From: an uncultured Desulfobulbaceae bacterium
Lineage (GTDB): Bacteria; Desulfobacterota; Desulfobulbia; Desulfobulbales; CALZHT01
DNA: 55,089 bases
Assembly (NCBI GenBank): GCA_945787445.1
Contig: CALZHT010000006.1
Location: 1-55,089 of the forward strand
Reading direction: 5' to 3'
The translations under genes and the position numbers were made by a program. How positions within the stretch are numbered: position 1 is the stretch's first letter; each line of letters starts with the position of its first letter. This document shows, piece after piece, positions 1 through 6,981 of the stretch. Below the pieces are notes generated by a model, which was given only the letters and a program-made list of their open reading frames with translations, was not told where the DNA came from and did not search any database.

Positions 1-110
1 CCTGACTATCAACTAATCTCCTGAAATCAGACAATTACATCTGTAAAAACAGAATGTACGAATCTGGAAAAGCGAACGGTTAACGGTGTTATGAATTGAT
101 GATAATAGTC

Positions 111-410
111 CTAAATGATTACTCCATGTTTCATTATTTCAGACAAAAAACCACTATCGTCATGGCTTTTCTCGATAAGAACCGGTTCAATTCTATCATC
201 AATTTCTCTTCTGATTTTCCACAGTAGTGGTCGTGTAGAAAAATAGTCGCCGGAAAGTTCATCAACAACAACAGCTACATCTACATCACTATCTTCGCGG
301 GCATTGCCCTTGGCGTGGGACCCAAAGAGAATCATCGCATCAAATTTCATAAATTTGGACAGGAGTTTTTTATATCTTTTAAGCTTTTTTATAACTTCTG
401 CATTATCCAT
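111..410 (-). CDS. MNT-type minimal nucleotidyltransferase (antitoxin of a HEPN/MNT pair)
   Basis: A 99-residue single-domain protein of the DNA polymerase beta-like minimal nucleotidyltransferase family. The signature G30-S31 followed by D42-x-D44 (motif GSHAKGNAREDSDVDVAVV) is the metal- and nucleotide-binding site. The third carboxylate is less clear and may be in the EPVLI strand near residue 75. In known HEPN/MNT modules this protein neutralises the HEPN toxin, in characterised cases by adenylylating it. Here it is the second gene of the pair: its start lies 22 bp inside the end of the HEPN gene, which implies translational coupling. The length is normal for the family, so it looks intact. 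The antitoxin role is inferred from family and pairing. Confidence 0.88.
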   Translation of the reverse strand: MDNAEVIKKLKRYKKLLSKFMKFDAMILFGSHAKGNAREDSDVDVAVVVDELSGDYFSTRPLLWKIRREIDDRIEPVLIEKSHDDSGFLSEIMKHGVII

Positions 411-775
411 ATTTGCAATTCCTGTGCAGTTTTCAATATTTCACTACATCTTTTTTTAGTTAGACTTTTGAGTAACTGCTCTTTATGTGTAGGATAACGA
501 GCTTCGATATTCATCGGTTCAAGAAGATCAATAAAATTTTTCTGTTCTTCTGAAAATTCTTTATAAATATCGGACTGTTTTGCCAGAAATGAGAGGCTGT
601 GTGATAATGGAGCGGTTTCATTCTTAATGCTTACAAAATAAGCTTTTAGAATCTTCTCGATTGCCTGGTGCGCCATAAATCCGACATAGAGATAGCGTTC
701 ACTTTTAAACATCGCTTCAGCCGTCTTCATATCATAATCAGACAGCTCCCTCCAATATGTCACTTTTTTGCTCAT
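389..775 (-). CDS. HEPN domain protein (putative ribonuclease toxin of HEPN/MNT pair)
   Basis: A 128-residue all-helical HEPN protein. The stretch AHQAIEKILKAYF (residues 35-47) is the typical second helix, and R93-Y-P-T-H97 sits where HEPN RNases carry their Arg/His catalytic motif. The spacing here is R-x3-H, shorter than the usual R-x4-6-H, so RNase activity is not certain. It is the first gene of a two-gene minus-strand operon and overlaps the MNT gene by 22 bp. Upstream lie remnants of another toxin-antitoxin module, so this is an accessory patch. No strong ribosome binding site is visible before the ATG at 775. Confidence 0.85.
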   Translation of the reverse strand: MSKKVTYWRELSDYDMKTAEAMFKSERYLYVGFMAHQAIEKILKAYFVSIKNETAPLSHSLSFLAKQSDIYKEFSEEQKNFIDLLEPMNIEARYPTHKEQLLKSLTKKRCSEILKTAQELQIWIMQKL

Positions 776-876
776 TAACTACACCATGCGCCGGCCGTCG
801 AAGTCACTTTATTTGTTGCATAATACTAACATGCAGCAAGCATTTTTACATCTTTATTTGCCGCTGATCAGATCTA

Positions 877-1026
877 ATGTGTATCTGGAAAGTCAATATA
901 TATTCCAGTTTCATCCCTCATGGGGGATCGCTGCTAAGTAACCAAGTTGCAAAACGTCGGCTTCAAGAGATTCGTTCAGGAAAGATTAAGCCTGTGCCAG
1001 GTGAAGAAGTGTTTGCCAAAGTCTAG
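877..1026 (+). pseudogene. Remnant of an addiction-module antitoxin (TIGR02574-like C-terminus)
   Basis: From about position 940 the reading frame ends RRLQEIRSGKIKPVPGEEVF and then AKV and a TAG at 1024-1026. This is the characteristic C-terminus of the 'putative addiction module component' antitoxins that pair with ParE/RelE toxins. The upstream part of the frame (from ATG 877) does not resemble the usual N-terminal helices of the family, so the gene is probably truncated at its 5' end. It lies directly before a matching toxin remnant. The family call rests on recognition of about 25 residues. Confidence 0.6.
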
Positions 1027-1040
1027 AAGCGATTTGGTAA

Positions 1041-1175
1041 ATGAACTACACTTTCCATCCTGAAGCTAAAGTCGAATTTCTCAATGCCATCGATTACTAT
1101 GAAGAGTGTGAGATAGGCATGGGAGTTGATTTTTCCATTGAAGTTTACTCCACTATTGAAAACCAATTATTTTAG
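1041..1175 (+). pseudogene. Truncated ParE/RelE-family toxin remnant
   Basis: A 44-codon frame begins MNYTFHPEAKVEFLNAIDYY at 1041 and stops at TAG 1173-1175. The start matches the N-terminus of ParE/RelE-like plasmid stabilisation toxins (FHPEA..EF..AI.YYE). A full toxin is about 95 residues, so more than half, including the C-terminal catalytic or gyrase-contact region, is missing. It follows the antitoxin remnant by 14 bp, the expected gene order. Together they are the dead relic of a second toxin-antitoxin module next to the intact HEPN/MNT pair. Confidence 0.65.
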
Positions 1176-1568
1176 ATACAAAAGCAGGAATGGGCCCTGC
1201 CCTGCTAGAACTTGCTTCCATTTTCTAACAATAACTTGCAATATATCATAATAACAAATCTCTACAGTAGAGATTCTCAATAGCCTGTTATTTTACATTG
1301 TTTTTATATTGACAGGCGCCTTTATTTCCTGATACTGCAAAATTAGCTGTTAGGATTCTTTCCTGACTTGAACACGATCAGCGAACGCATTACCCGCAGG
1401 AAGTGCTCTTGGCGTGCGCTTCGCTAAGCATATTCAAAACAACGAAAAGCATAAAATCGTGGCCGTTCCCTTATAACGTCCTTGTGGTCCTCCAAATCCG
1501 ATTCTGCTGGATAAACGATATACCATAGCAGTATTATTTGACTGAAAAATCTATTTTGAGGGGGGATC
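1176..1568. other. Intergenic stretch with no recognisable gene
   Basis: About 390 bp between the toxin remnant and the phospholipase-like gene. It is AT-rich, with a TTGACA-like box near 1310. No conserved reading frame was recognised on either strand. A strong ribosome binding site (GGGGGG at 1560-1565) belongs to the next gene. Confidence 0.4.
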
Positions 1569-2531
1569 ATGAAAAAGTATACACATGCTTGGCTAGCCTT
1601 CATGGCAATTAAAAGGCTGGAAGGAACTGAACTCTCAGATGGGAATCGAACTATTGCTGACAATCTCATAAACTGGTTTAAGAATCATAAAGACGAGGTT
1701 CTCCAAGGGGCATGGTATCCAGATGAAGTGATAAAAGATATGGCATCCAGCCATGTATATAAAATCACACCATCTGATAGTAATACTTATGTTTTTCGAA
1801 AACTTCCCTCATCTCATTTGACCTATGAGTATGGTAAACAATCGTCTCTATGGAATAAATCATTTACCCACGATGAGGATACCAACCTCCCCTATAGATG
1901 TGAAGCTCTGGCACATTCGGTAATAGATCTTCTCAAAATGCAGGTATCTGAAGAAAAAGGATCTCCTGTATCTCCTATAAATAATCAGATTGCTATGATT
2001 TTTTTCATGCTTAGTCATTATATCGCTGATGCGCACATGCCGTTTCATTGTGATGGTAGGAGATTTTCAATTGGTCCTGATCTACATGGTCACATTGAGG
2101 GGATCTGGGATGATCTTGTGAGAGAATTTTTTCAGATTGACCTGAGGAATGAGAGATTTTTCTATGATCCCGATGGTTACCCTTTAAGGACCGAAGGTAA
2201 TGACCATGAATTCCAAGAATCCCTGCTTGGAACTGTTGAAGAAAGGTTAAAGAATCGGAATTTTTATATCACCTGGGGTTCAGGCAACAATAATACCCTG
2301 GATTTTATGAGTGCTGTCTGTCAATACTCTTATTTAATGTCGTATTCCTTCATTCCACGAGAATATGACCACACCAATATAACGTTAGACAATTTGGATT
2401 CTGTGGTGGAAATGTCCTTTGCGAAATTGAGTGTAGCTGCTTTGTCAGATGCAATTGACTCAATAGCTCGTGTTTGGTTCAGAGTGTGGAGAAGGTACTT
2501 GGATTGGTATAACAGTCAAATAATGTACTAA
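1569..2531 (+). CDS. Zinc-dependent phospholipase C / S1-P1 nuclease-like protein, without signal peptide
   Basis: A 320-residue protein whose His/Asp pattern matches the trinuclear zinc site of the phospholipase C/P1 nuclease fold. H150-x3-D154-x5-H160 is followed by H173-x3-E177, the same spacing style as the Bacillus cereus phospholipase C ligands; H6, D52 and H62 could supply the remaining ligands. Family members are normally secreted and matured so that an N-terminal Trp becomes a ligand. This one starts MKKYTHAWLAFMAI, with no convincing export signal, and is likely cytosolic. The start has a strong GA-rich Shine-Dalgarno (GAGGGGGGATC) 4 bp upstream. The gene stands alone. Substrate (phospholipid or nucleic acid) cannot be told; the domain call is by metal-ligand pattern only. 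Confidence 0.65.
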   Translation: MKKYTHAWLAFMAIKRLEGTELSDGNRTIADNLINWFKNHKDEVLQGAWYPDEVIKDMASSHVYKITPSDSNTYVFRKLPSSHLTYEYGKQSSLWNKSFTHDEDTNLPYRCEALAHSVIDLLKMQVSEEKGSPVSPINNQIAMIFFMLSHYIADAHMPFHCDGRRFSIGPDLHGHIEGIWDDLVREFFQIDLRNERFFYDPDGYPLRTEGNDHEFQESLLGTVEERLKNRNFYITWGSGNNNTLDFMSAVCQYSYLMSYSFIPREYDHTNITLDNLDSVVEMSFAKLSVAALSDAIDSIARVWFRVWRRYLDWYNSQIMY

Positions 2532-2682
2532 GGTAATTTGGTGATTTCACAAACTCACCCTTATTTTCTGGAGTTTTATTATAAACACGGTGGAAACAAT
2601 ATAAAATCTGATTACCACTGAATTTCAGCTAATTTGGCAGGGTTTTGTTACCTCTTGATTTATTGATTAAATAATTAAGGTT

Positions 2683-2750
2683 GTCATTTCGACCAAAGGG
2701 AGAAATCTTCAACTCCGGAGAAAAGATTTCTCACATTCGTTCGAAATGAC
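2683..2750. repeat. Dispersed palindromic repeat, copy 1 (GTCATTTCGA family)
   Basis: An imperfect inverted repeat of about 68 bp with ends GTCATTTCGA and TCGAAATGAC and inner arms GAGAAATCTT / AAGATTTCTC. A near-identical copy lies at 10165-10232. Both are preceded about 50-75 bp upstream by CTGATTACCACTGAA (2609 and 10115), so the duplicated unit is longer than the hairpin. Confidence 0.85.
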
Positions 2751-2935
2751 AGGTAAAATCGCAACCACTCTGTCAAAAAGGCTGAAGTTTCATCGTAATC
2801 AGAATATAAAAAGCAGGCAACAGTAGAAAAAGAAGTGCTGTTGTTTTATAGGCTTATATTCAGAAGAGCATGACGAATTCCCCAACAAGAATGCTAGAGA
2901 AAAGGGGTGCCCCGGCAGCGTAAGGAGAGGATACC

Positions 2936-3949
2936 ATGAAAAGAATTGCAATCAATGGATTAGGCCGCATAGGACGCTTGATTTTACGCCATTATTTGAC
3001 CACCGCTCCGGCAGACCTTGAGATTGTTGCCGGCAATGACCTGACCCCGATTGATGACCTGCTTTACCTCATGAAATATGATTCTGTGCACGGTCCGGTC
3101 CCTTTTTCCTTTGAGGCTGTTGGTGACCAACTGCATTTGGGTGACAAGCGCATACGGTATTGCAGTATCAAAAATCCCCTGGAGCTGCCTTGGCAAGAAA
3201 TGGGAGTAGATATTGTTCTTGAATGTACCGGCCGTTTTACAAAACGAGACGATGCCGGCCAGCATCTGCAGGCCGGGGCAACGAAAGTTATTATCAGTGC
3301 GCCTGCAAAAAGTGCGGATATCACCTGTGTCATGGGAGTGAATGAGACAGATTACGATCCGAAAAAGCATCACATCGTTTCCAATGCATCGTGTACGACC
3401 AATGCTCTGGCACCGGTCTTAAAAGTCTTGGCGAACAGCTTCGGGATTTCTTCTGCAATGGTTACAACACTTCATGCCTATACCGCCACCCAGGCATTGG
3501 TTGATCGTCCTGCCCGCAAAAGGAGAAGAGGCAGGGCAGCAGCAGTTTCTCTCATTCCAACATCCACGGGAGCTGCCGAGGCTATCACTTTAGTACTCCC
3601 GGAATTGAAAGACAAAATAGACGCTATAGCAGTGCGGGCTCCTGTTCCCGATGGCGCCTTGGTCGATGTGGTTGCATATCTTGACCAGAATGTTTCTGCT
3701 GCAGAAGTGAATCAATCTTTTCACAGCGCCGCGACAAGCAAAATGAAGAATATTCTTGATATTACTGAAGAAATGCTGGTGTCTTCAGATATCATAGGAA
3801 ATAGGCATTCCGCGATCATCGACGCGCCTTCAACCCGGGTGATCCAGGGTCGGGTGGTAAAAGTGCTGGCCTGGTATGATAATGAGGCAGGATATGCCAA
3901 GCGCATGCTTGATATGGCTACATACATATCCAACGCAAATAATTCTTAA
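2936..3949 (+). CDS. gapA: Type I glyceraldehyde-3-phosphate dehydrogenase
   Basis: A 337-residue phosphorylating GAPDH of normal length. It converts glyceraldehyde 3-phosphate, NAD(P)+ and phosphate to 1,3-bisphosphoglycerate in cytosolic glycolysis/gluconeogenesis. The N-terminal Rossmann motif is INGLGRIGR (6-14). The catalytic Cys153 lies in SNASCTTNALAP, and the family's C-terminal WYDNEAGYAKR is present. ND at 34-35, after the second beta strand, suggests NAD rather than NADP use, but this is inference. The start is supported by AAGGAGAGG about 7 bp upstream. The FAD oxidoreductase begins 40 bp downstream and may be co-transcribed, though the two have no obvious metabolic link. Confidence 0.97.
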   Translation: MKRIAINGLGRIGRLILRHYLTTAPADLEIVAGNDLTPIDDLLYLMKYDSVHGPVPFSFEAVGDQLHLGDKRIRYCSIKNPLELPWQEMGVDIVLECTGRFTKRDDAGQHLQAGATKVIISAPAKSADITCVMGVNETDYDPKKHHIVSNASCTTNALAPVLKVLANSFGISSAMVTTLHAYTATQALVDRPARKRRRGRAAAVSLIPTSTGAAEAITLVLPELKDKIDAIAVRAPVPDGALVDVVAYLDQNVSAAEVNQSFHSAATSKMKNILDITEEMLVSSDIIGNRHSAIIDAPSTRVIQGRVVKVLAWYDNEAGYAKRMLDMATYISNANNS

Positions 3950-3989
3950 CTTGAGCCATTCACTAAACGCTAACAAAGTGAAGCGAAGC

Positions 3990-5501
3990 ATGAATGATTA
4001 TGACGTGATCATTATCGGGGGTGGTCTCGGAGGCCTCACTGCCGGTGCAAAACTTTCCAAGGAAGGGAAAAAAGTCCTACTCCTGGAACAACATTATATC
4101 CCCGGGGGCTGTGCCACGGTTTTCAGGAGAAAAGACTACACCATGGAAGTAGGCCTCCATGAGCTGAACGGGCTTGATGAAACCGATCCGAAGAGAAAAA
4201 TCTTTGAGGATTTGGGTGTTTTTGACCATGTTGAATTTATAAGGCTTCCTGAGTTTTATCGCTTCGTAAACGAGAGAGTTGATATTGTTGTACCTCATGA
4301 TGTCAGGCAAGCAATGGACATTTTCATTAAAAACTATCCCCGGGATGAAAAAGGAATACGCACATTCTTCCGAACCATTGAAGCTATCAGAAAAGATGCA
4401 TACAAGTTCCGGCAGATTGGTAGATGGAAGCTGAGACTGCTTTTTCCTGTCCTTCCCTTGGTATTCCCGAACCTTGTCTTCAACTTATACAACACTACTG
4501 GAGATTTTCTTGACGCAATTATTAAAAACGAAGATTTGAAACTGATTCTGGCCGCCAATTTCGGCTATTATCATGACGACCCTTACTCCTTGTCGCTTAT
4601 TTTTTACAGTGCCGCCCAAGCTTCCTATTATAAGGGGGGATATTACATAAAAGGTGGCTCGCAGAATCTTTCAAACTGTCTTGCAGGTGTGATCCGGGAT
4701 AACGGGGGTGAAGTGTTGCTCAAGAGACTTGTCACCAAAATACTAACAAAAAATAAAAAAGTCACAGGGGTGGAGCACATCAGGTCTTCTGGCAAAGACC
4801 GAGACACAAGAACCTCCCATGCAAAAACCGTAATTGCCAATGCCGCTATCCCCAATGTTGCCGCCATGCTGCCTGAAAAAGAAAGGTTCATACTCAGCAG
4901 AAAAATCAGCAAACTGGAAATCGCTCCTTCCCTTATTTCAATCTATATTGGTTTTACAAAGGCCTTAAAAGACCTGGGAAACAAGCACTATTCAACGTTC
5001 ATATCCGATAACAGTATAAAAAACCTGAAAGACGCCACTAAAAATGTTAGAGACGATTTTTCAAAAAGAGGCTTTGTTTTTGTAGATTACAGCCAGATTG
5101 ATTCCGGCCTTGCCCCGGAAGGGAAAAGTTATGGGGCTGTATGCACTCTGGATTATCTCTCCGACTGGAACAAGCTCGATGAAGAGCAATACAAAAGGAA
5201 GAAGGAAAGAGTTGCAGAGACATATTTTGCAAAACTTGAAATGCTTATTCCAGGCATCACTGACGAAATTGATTGTTTTGAAGTGGGCACGCCCAAAACA
5301 ATTAGAAGGTTCACCCTGAACCCGCAAGGAACAGCATACGGCTTTGCACAGATCCCCAAACAGGCCGGGATTTTCAGAGTGTCCTGCAGATCTCCCATCA
5401 AGAATCTTTATTTCGCCTCGGCCTGGACCAGTCCCGGCGGGGGCTTCTCAGGCGCGATCATAGGTGGATGGCTTTGCGCAAAAGAAATCCTGAACAACTG
5501 A
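3990..5501 (+). CDS. FAD-dependent oxidoreductase, carotenoid desaturase/isomerase/retinol saturase-like
   Basis: A 503-residue NAD(P)/FAD-binding amine-oxidase-type flavoprotein. The dinucleotide motif is IIGGGLGGLTAGAKLSKEGK, followed by the FAD ribose acid in LLLEQ and then the GG(C)ATVF segment. The C-terminal SAWTSPGGGFSGAIIGGW is the second FAD-contact motif of the CrtI/CrtISO/RetSat group. I chose ATG 3990 (MNDYDVIIIGGG) because the longer frame would run 38 codons back into gapA. The Shine-Dalgarno before it is weak (AAGCGAAG). No other carotenoid gene is nearby, so the substrate is unknown; these proteins also act on other polyunsaturated lipids. The 3' end converges with the beta-CASP gene 24 bp away. 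Confidence 0.85.
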   Translation: MNDYDVIIIGGGLGGLTAGAKLSKEGKKVLLLEQHYIPGGCATVFRRKDYTMEVGLHELNGLDETDPKRKIFEDLGVFDHVEFIRLPEFYRFVNERVDIVVPHDVRQAMDIFIKNYPRDEKGIRTFFRTIEAIRKDAYKFRQIGRWKLRLLFPVLPLVFPNLVFNLYNTTGDFLDAIIKNEDLKLILAANFGYYHDDPYSLSLIFYSAAQASYYKGGYYIKGGSQNLSNCLAGVIRDNGGEVLLKRLVTKILTKNKKVTGVEHIRSSGKDRDTRTSHAKTVIANAAIPNVAAMLPEKERFILSRKISKLEIAPSLISIYIGFTKALKDLGNKHYSTFISDNSIKNLKDATKNVRDDFSKRGFVFVDYSQIDSGLAPEGKSYGAVCTLDYLSDWNKLDEEQYKRKKERVAETYFAKLEMLIPGITDEIDCFEVGTPKTIRRFTLNPQGTAYGFAQIPKQAGIFRVSCRSPIKNLYFASAWTSPGGGFSGAIIGGWLCAKEILNN

Positions 5502-5525
5502 TCAATACCAAAAGAATGGGTACGG

Positions 5526-6935
5526 TCAAATCTCAAAGGTCTGATGCATTTCAGGCACCTCTGCATGGACAAATCCATGGACTGTTTGTAATTGATCGGC
5601 CAAGCTGAGAGCCGCCTCTTCCTCACCGTGGACAATAAAGGTATGTCGCGGTTTTTTCTGCATGGCGCCCGCCCAACCGAGCAGGCCCTCGCGGTCTGCA
5701 TGTCCGCTGAAGCCGGTTATCACCTCCACTTTGGCTTTCAGGGAGAACACCTCGCCAAAAATTCTCACCTTGGGCTGACGCTCAACAATACGGCGGCCGA
5801 GAGTGTTGGGTGCCTGCCATCCGGTGATCAAAATCGTGTTCCGTGCATCGTCAATACGGTTGCGCAGATGGTGAAGGATGCGGCCCCCTTCCATCATTCC
5901 ACTGGCGCTGATAATGATTGCCGGTTCACGAAGGAAGTTGAGCTTCTTTGAGTCTTGAACTGTTTGGGTGTATCTCAGGTTTTCAAAACCAAAGGGGTCG
6001 CTGTAATTGTCTTGGAGCATGAAATCTTTGATTTCCTCATCATAGGTTTCCGGGTGCAGCCGGAAAATGTCCGTGGCCTTGGTGGCTAGAGGACTATCCA
6101 CGTATATGGGCATATCAGGGATGTCACCCTCTTTATATAAGCGGTGCAAAGCATAGACGATCTGCTGGGTACGCCCCACCGCAAAGGCCGGGATCAGGAT
6201 GGAGCCCCCCTGTTTATAGGTTTGATTGATGATGCGCTCCAGATCCTTTTCAGATTCAGGATACGGCGGGTGGGAACGGTTGGCATAGGTGCTTTCCATA
6301 ATCAGAACATCACCACCTTCGGAAACAGGAACAGGATCCCGTATAATCGGAATACCCGGCCTGCCGATATCGCCGCTGAAGACGAGCCGAACGTTCTGCT
6401 GTTTTTCCTCATCCGCAATATCCAAAACAATGTGGGCGCTGCCGAGCATATGGCCGGCGTCAAGCAGGGTCAGTTCCACCCCGGGCAGGATGTGCCGCTT
6501 CCGATTGTAACTCATGCCGATGAACTGTTCCATGGCAGTAATCACGTCTTCTTTTGAATAGAGTGGGTCAAAGAGGTTCTTGCCCTGCCGCTTGCGGCGG
6601 CGGTTGACGTATTCGACATCCTTTTCCTGCAGATAGGCGCTGTCCATGAGCATTGCCGCACACAGATCGCGGGTGGCCGATGAGCAGATGATGTCGCCGC
6701 GGAAGCCGTTTTTCACCAGACTTGGCAGGTTGCCGGAGTGATCGATATGGGCATGGGAGAGAACAACCGCATCAATGCTGGCGCCGTCGCAAAATCCCTG
6801 GCGGTTCAATTCAAACGCCTCCTTGCGTTTGCCCTGAAACAGGCCGCAGTCAAGCATGATCCGGGAGCCGTTTACTTCGAGCAGGTGCTGTGATCCGGTC
6901 ACCGTCCGGGCAGCGCCGTGAAAGGTAATTTTCAT
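5526..6935 (-). CDS. Metallo-beta-lactamase/beta-CASP family RNA nuclease-like protein
   Basis: A 469-residue protein with a zinc-binding MBL domain (HAHIDH at 61-66, GSAH and FSGDIG further on), a beta-CASP insertion, and a C-terminal RNA-specificity (RMMBL) part with SGMMEGG, FSGHAD and IVHGE. This architecture fits the YsdC/CPSF73-like nucleases that cleave or trim RNA in the cytosol. The start at 6935 (MKITFHGA) is chosen over an upstream TTG because GGAGG lies 6 bp before it. It is the last gene of a minus-strand run with the P-type ATPase (46 bp gap) and the small PHA-type protein. The RNA substrate is unknown. The domain call is secure. Confidence 0.9.
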   Translation of the reverse strand: MKITFHGAARTVTGSQHLLEVNGSRIMLDCGLFQGKRKEAFELNRQGFCDGASIDAVVLSHAHIDHSGNLPSLVKNGFRGDIICSSATRDLCAAMLMDSAYLQEKDVEYVNRRRKRQGKNLFDPLYSKEDVITAMEQFIGMSYNRKRHILPGVELTLLDAGHMLGSAHIVLDIADEEKQQNVRLVFSGDIGRPGIPIIRDPVPVSEGGDVLIMESTYANRSHPPYPESEKDLERIINQTYKQGGSILIPAFAVGRTQQIVYALHRLYKEGDIPDMPIYVDSPLATKATDIFRLHPETYDEEIKDFMLQDNYSDPFGFENLRYTQTVQDSKKLNFLREPAIIISASGMMEGGRILHHLRNRIDDARNTILITGWQAPNTLGRRIVERQPKVRIFGEVFSLKAKVEVITGFSGHADREGLLGWAGAMQKKPRHTFIVHGEEEAALSLADQLQTVHGFVHAEVPEMHQTFEI

Positions 6936-6981
6936 TGCAGGCCTCCAATGCAAAAATTATGAAGTTGAATAGGTTTCTTGA

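Noticed and set aside
2640-2760. Possible CRISPR or tandem repeat signal
   Set aside because: The repeats are palindromes dispersed kilobases apart, with no regular spacers and no cas genes in the window.
3876-3989. Longer N-terminus for the FAD oxidoreductase
   Set aside because: It would overlap the last 74 bp of gapA. The extra residues lack conservation, and the dinucleotide motif begins normally a few residues after the Met at 3990.
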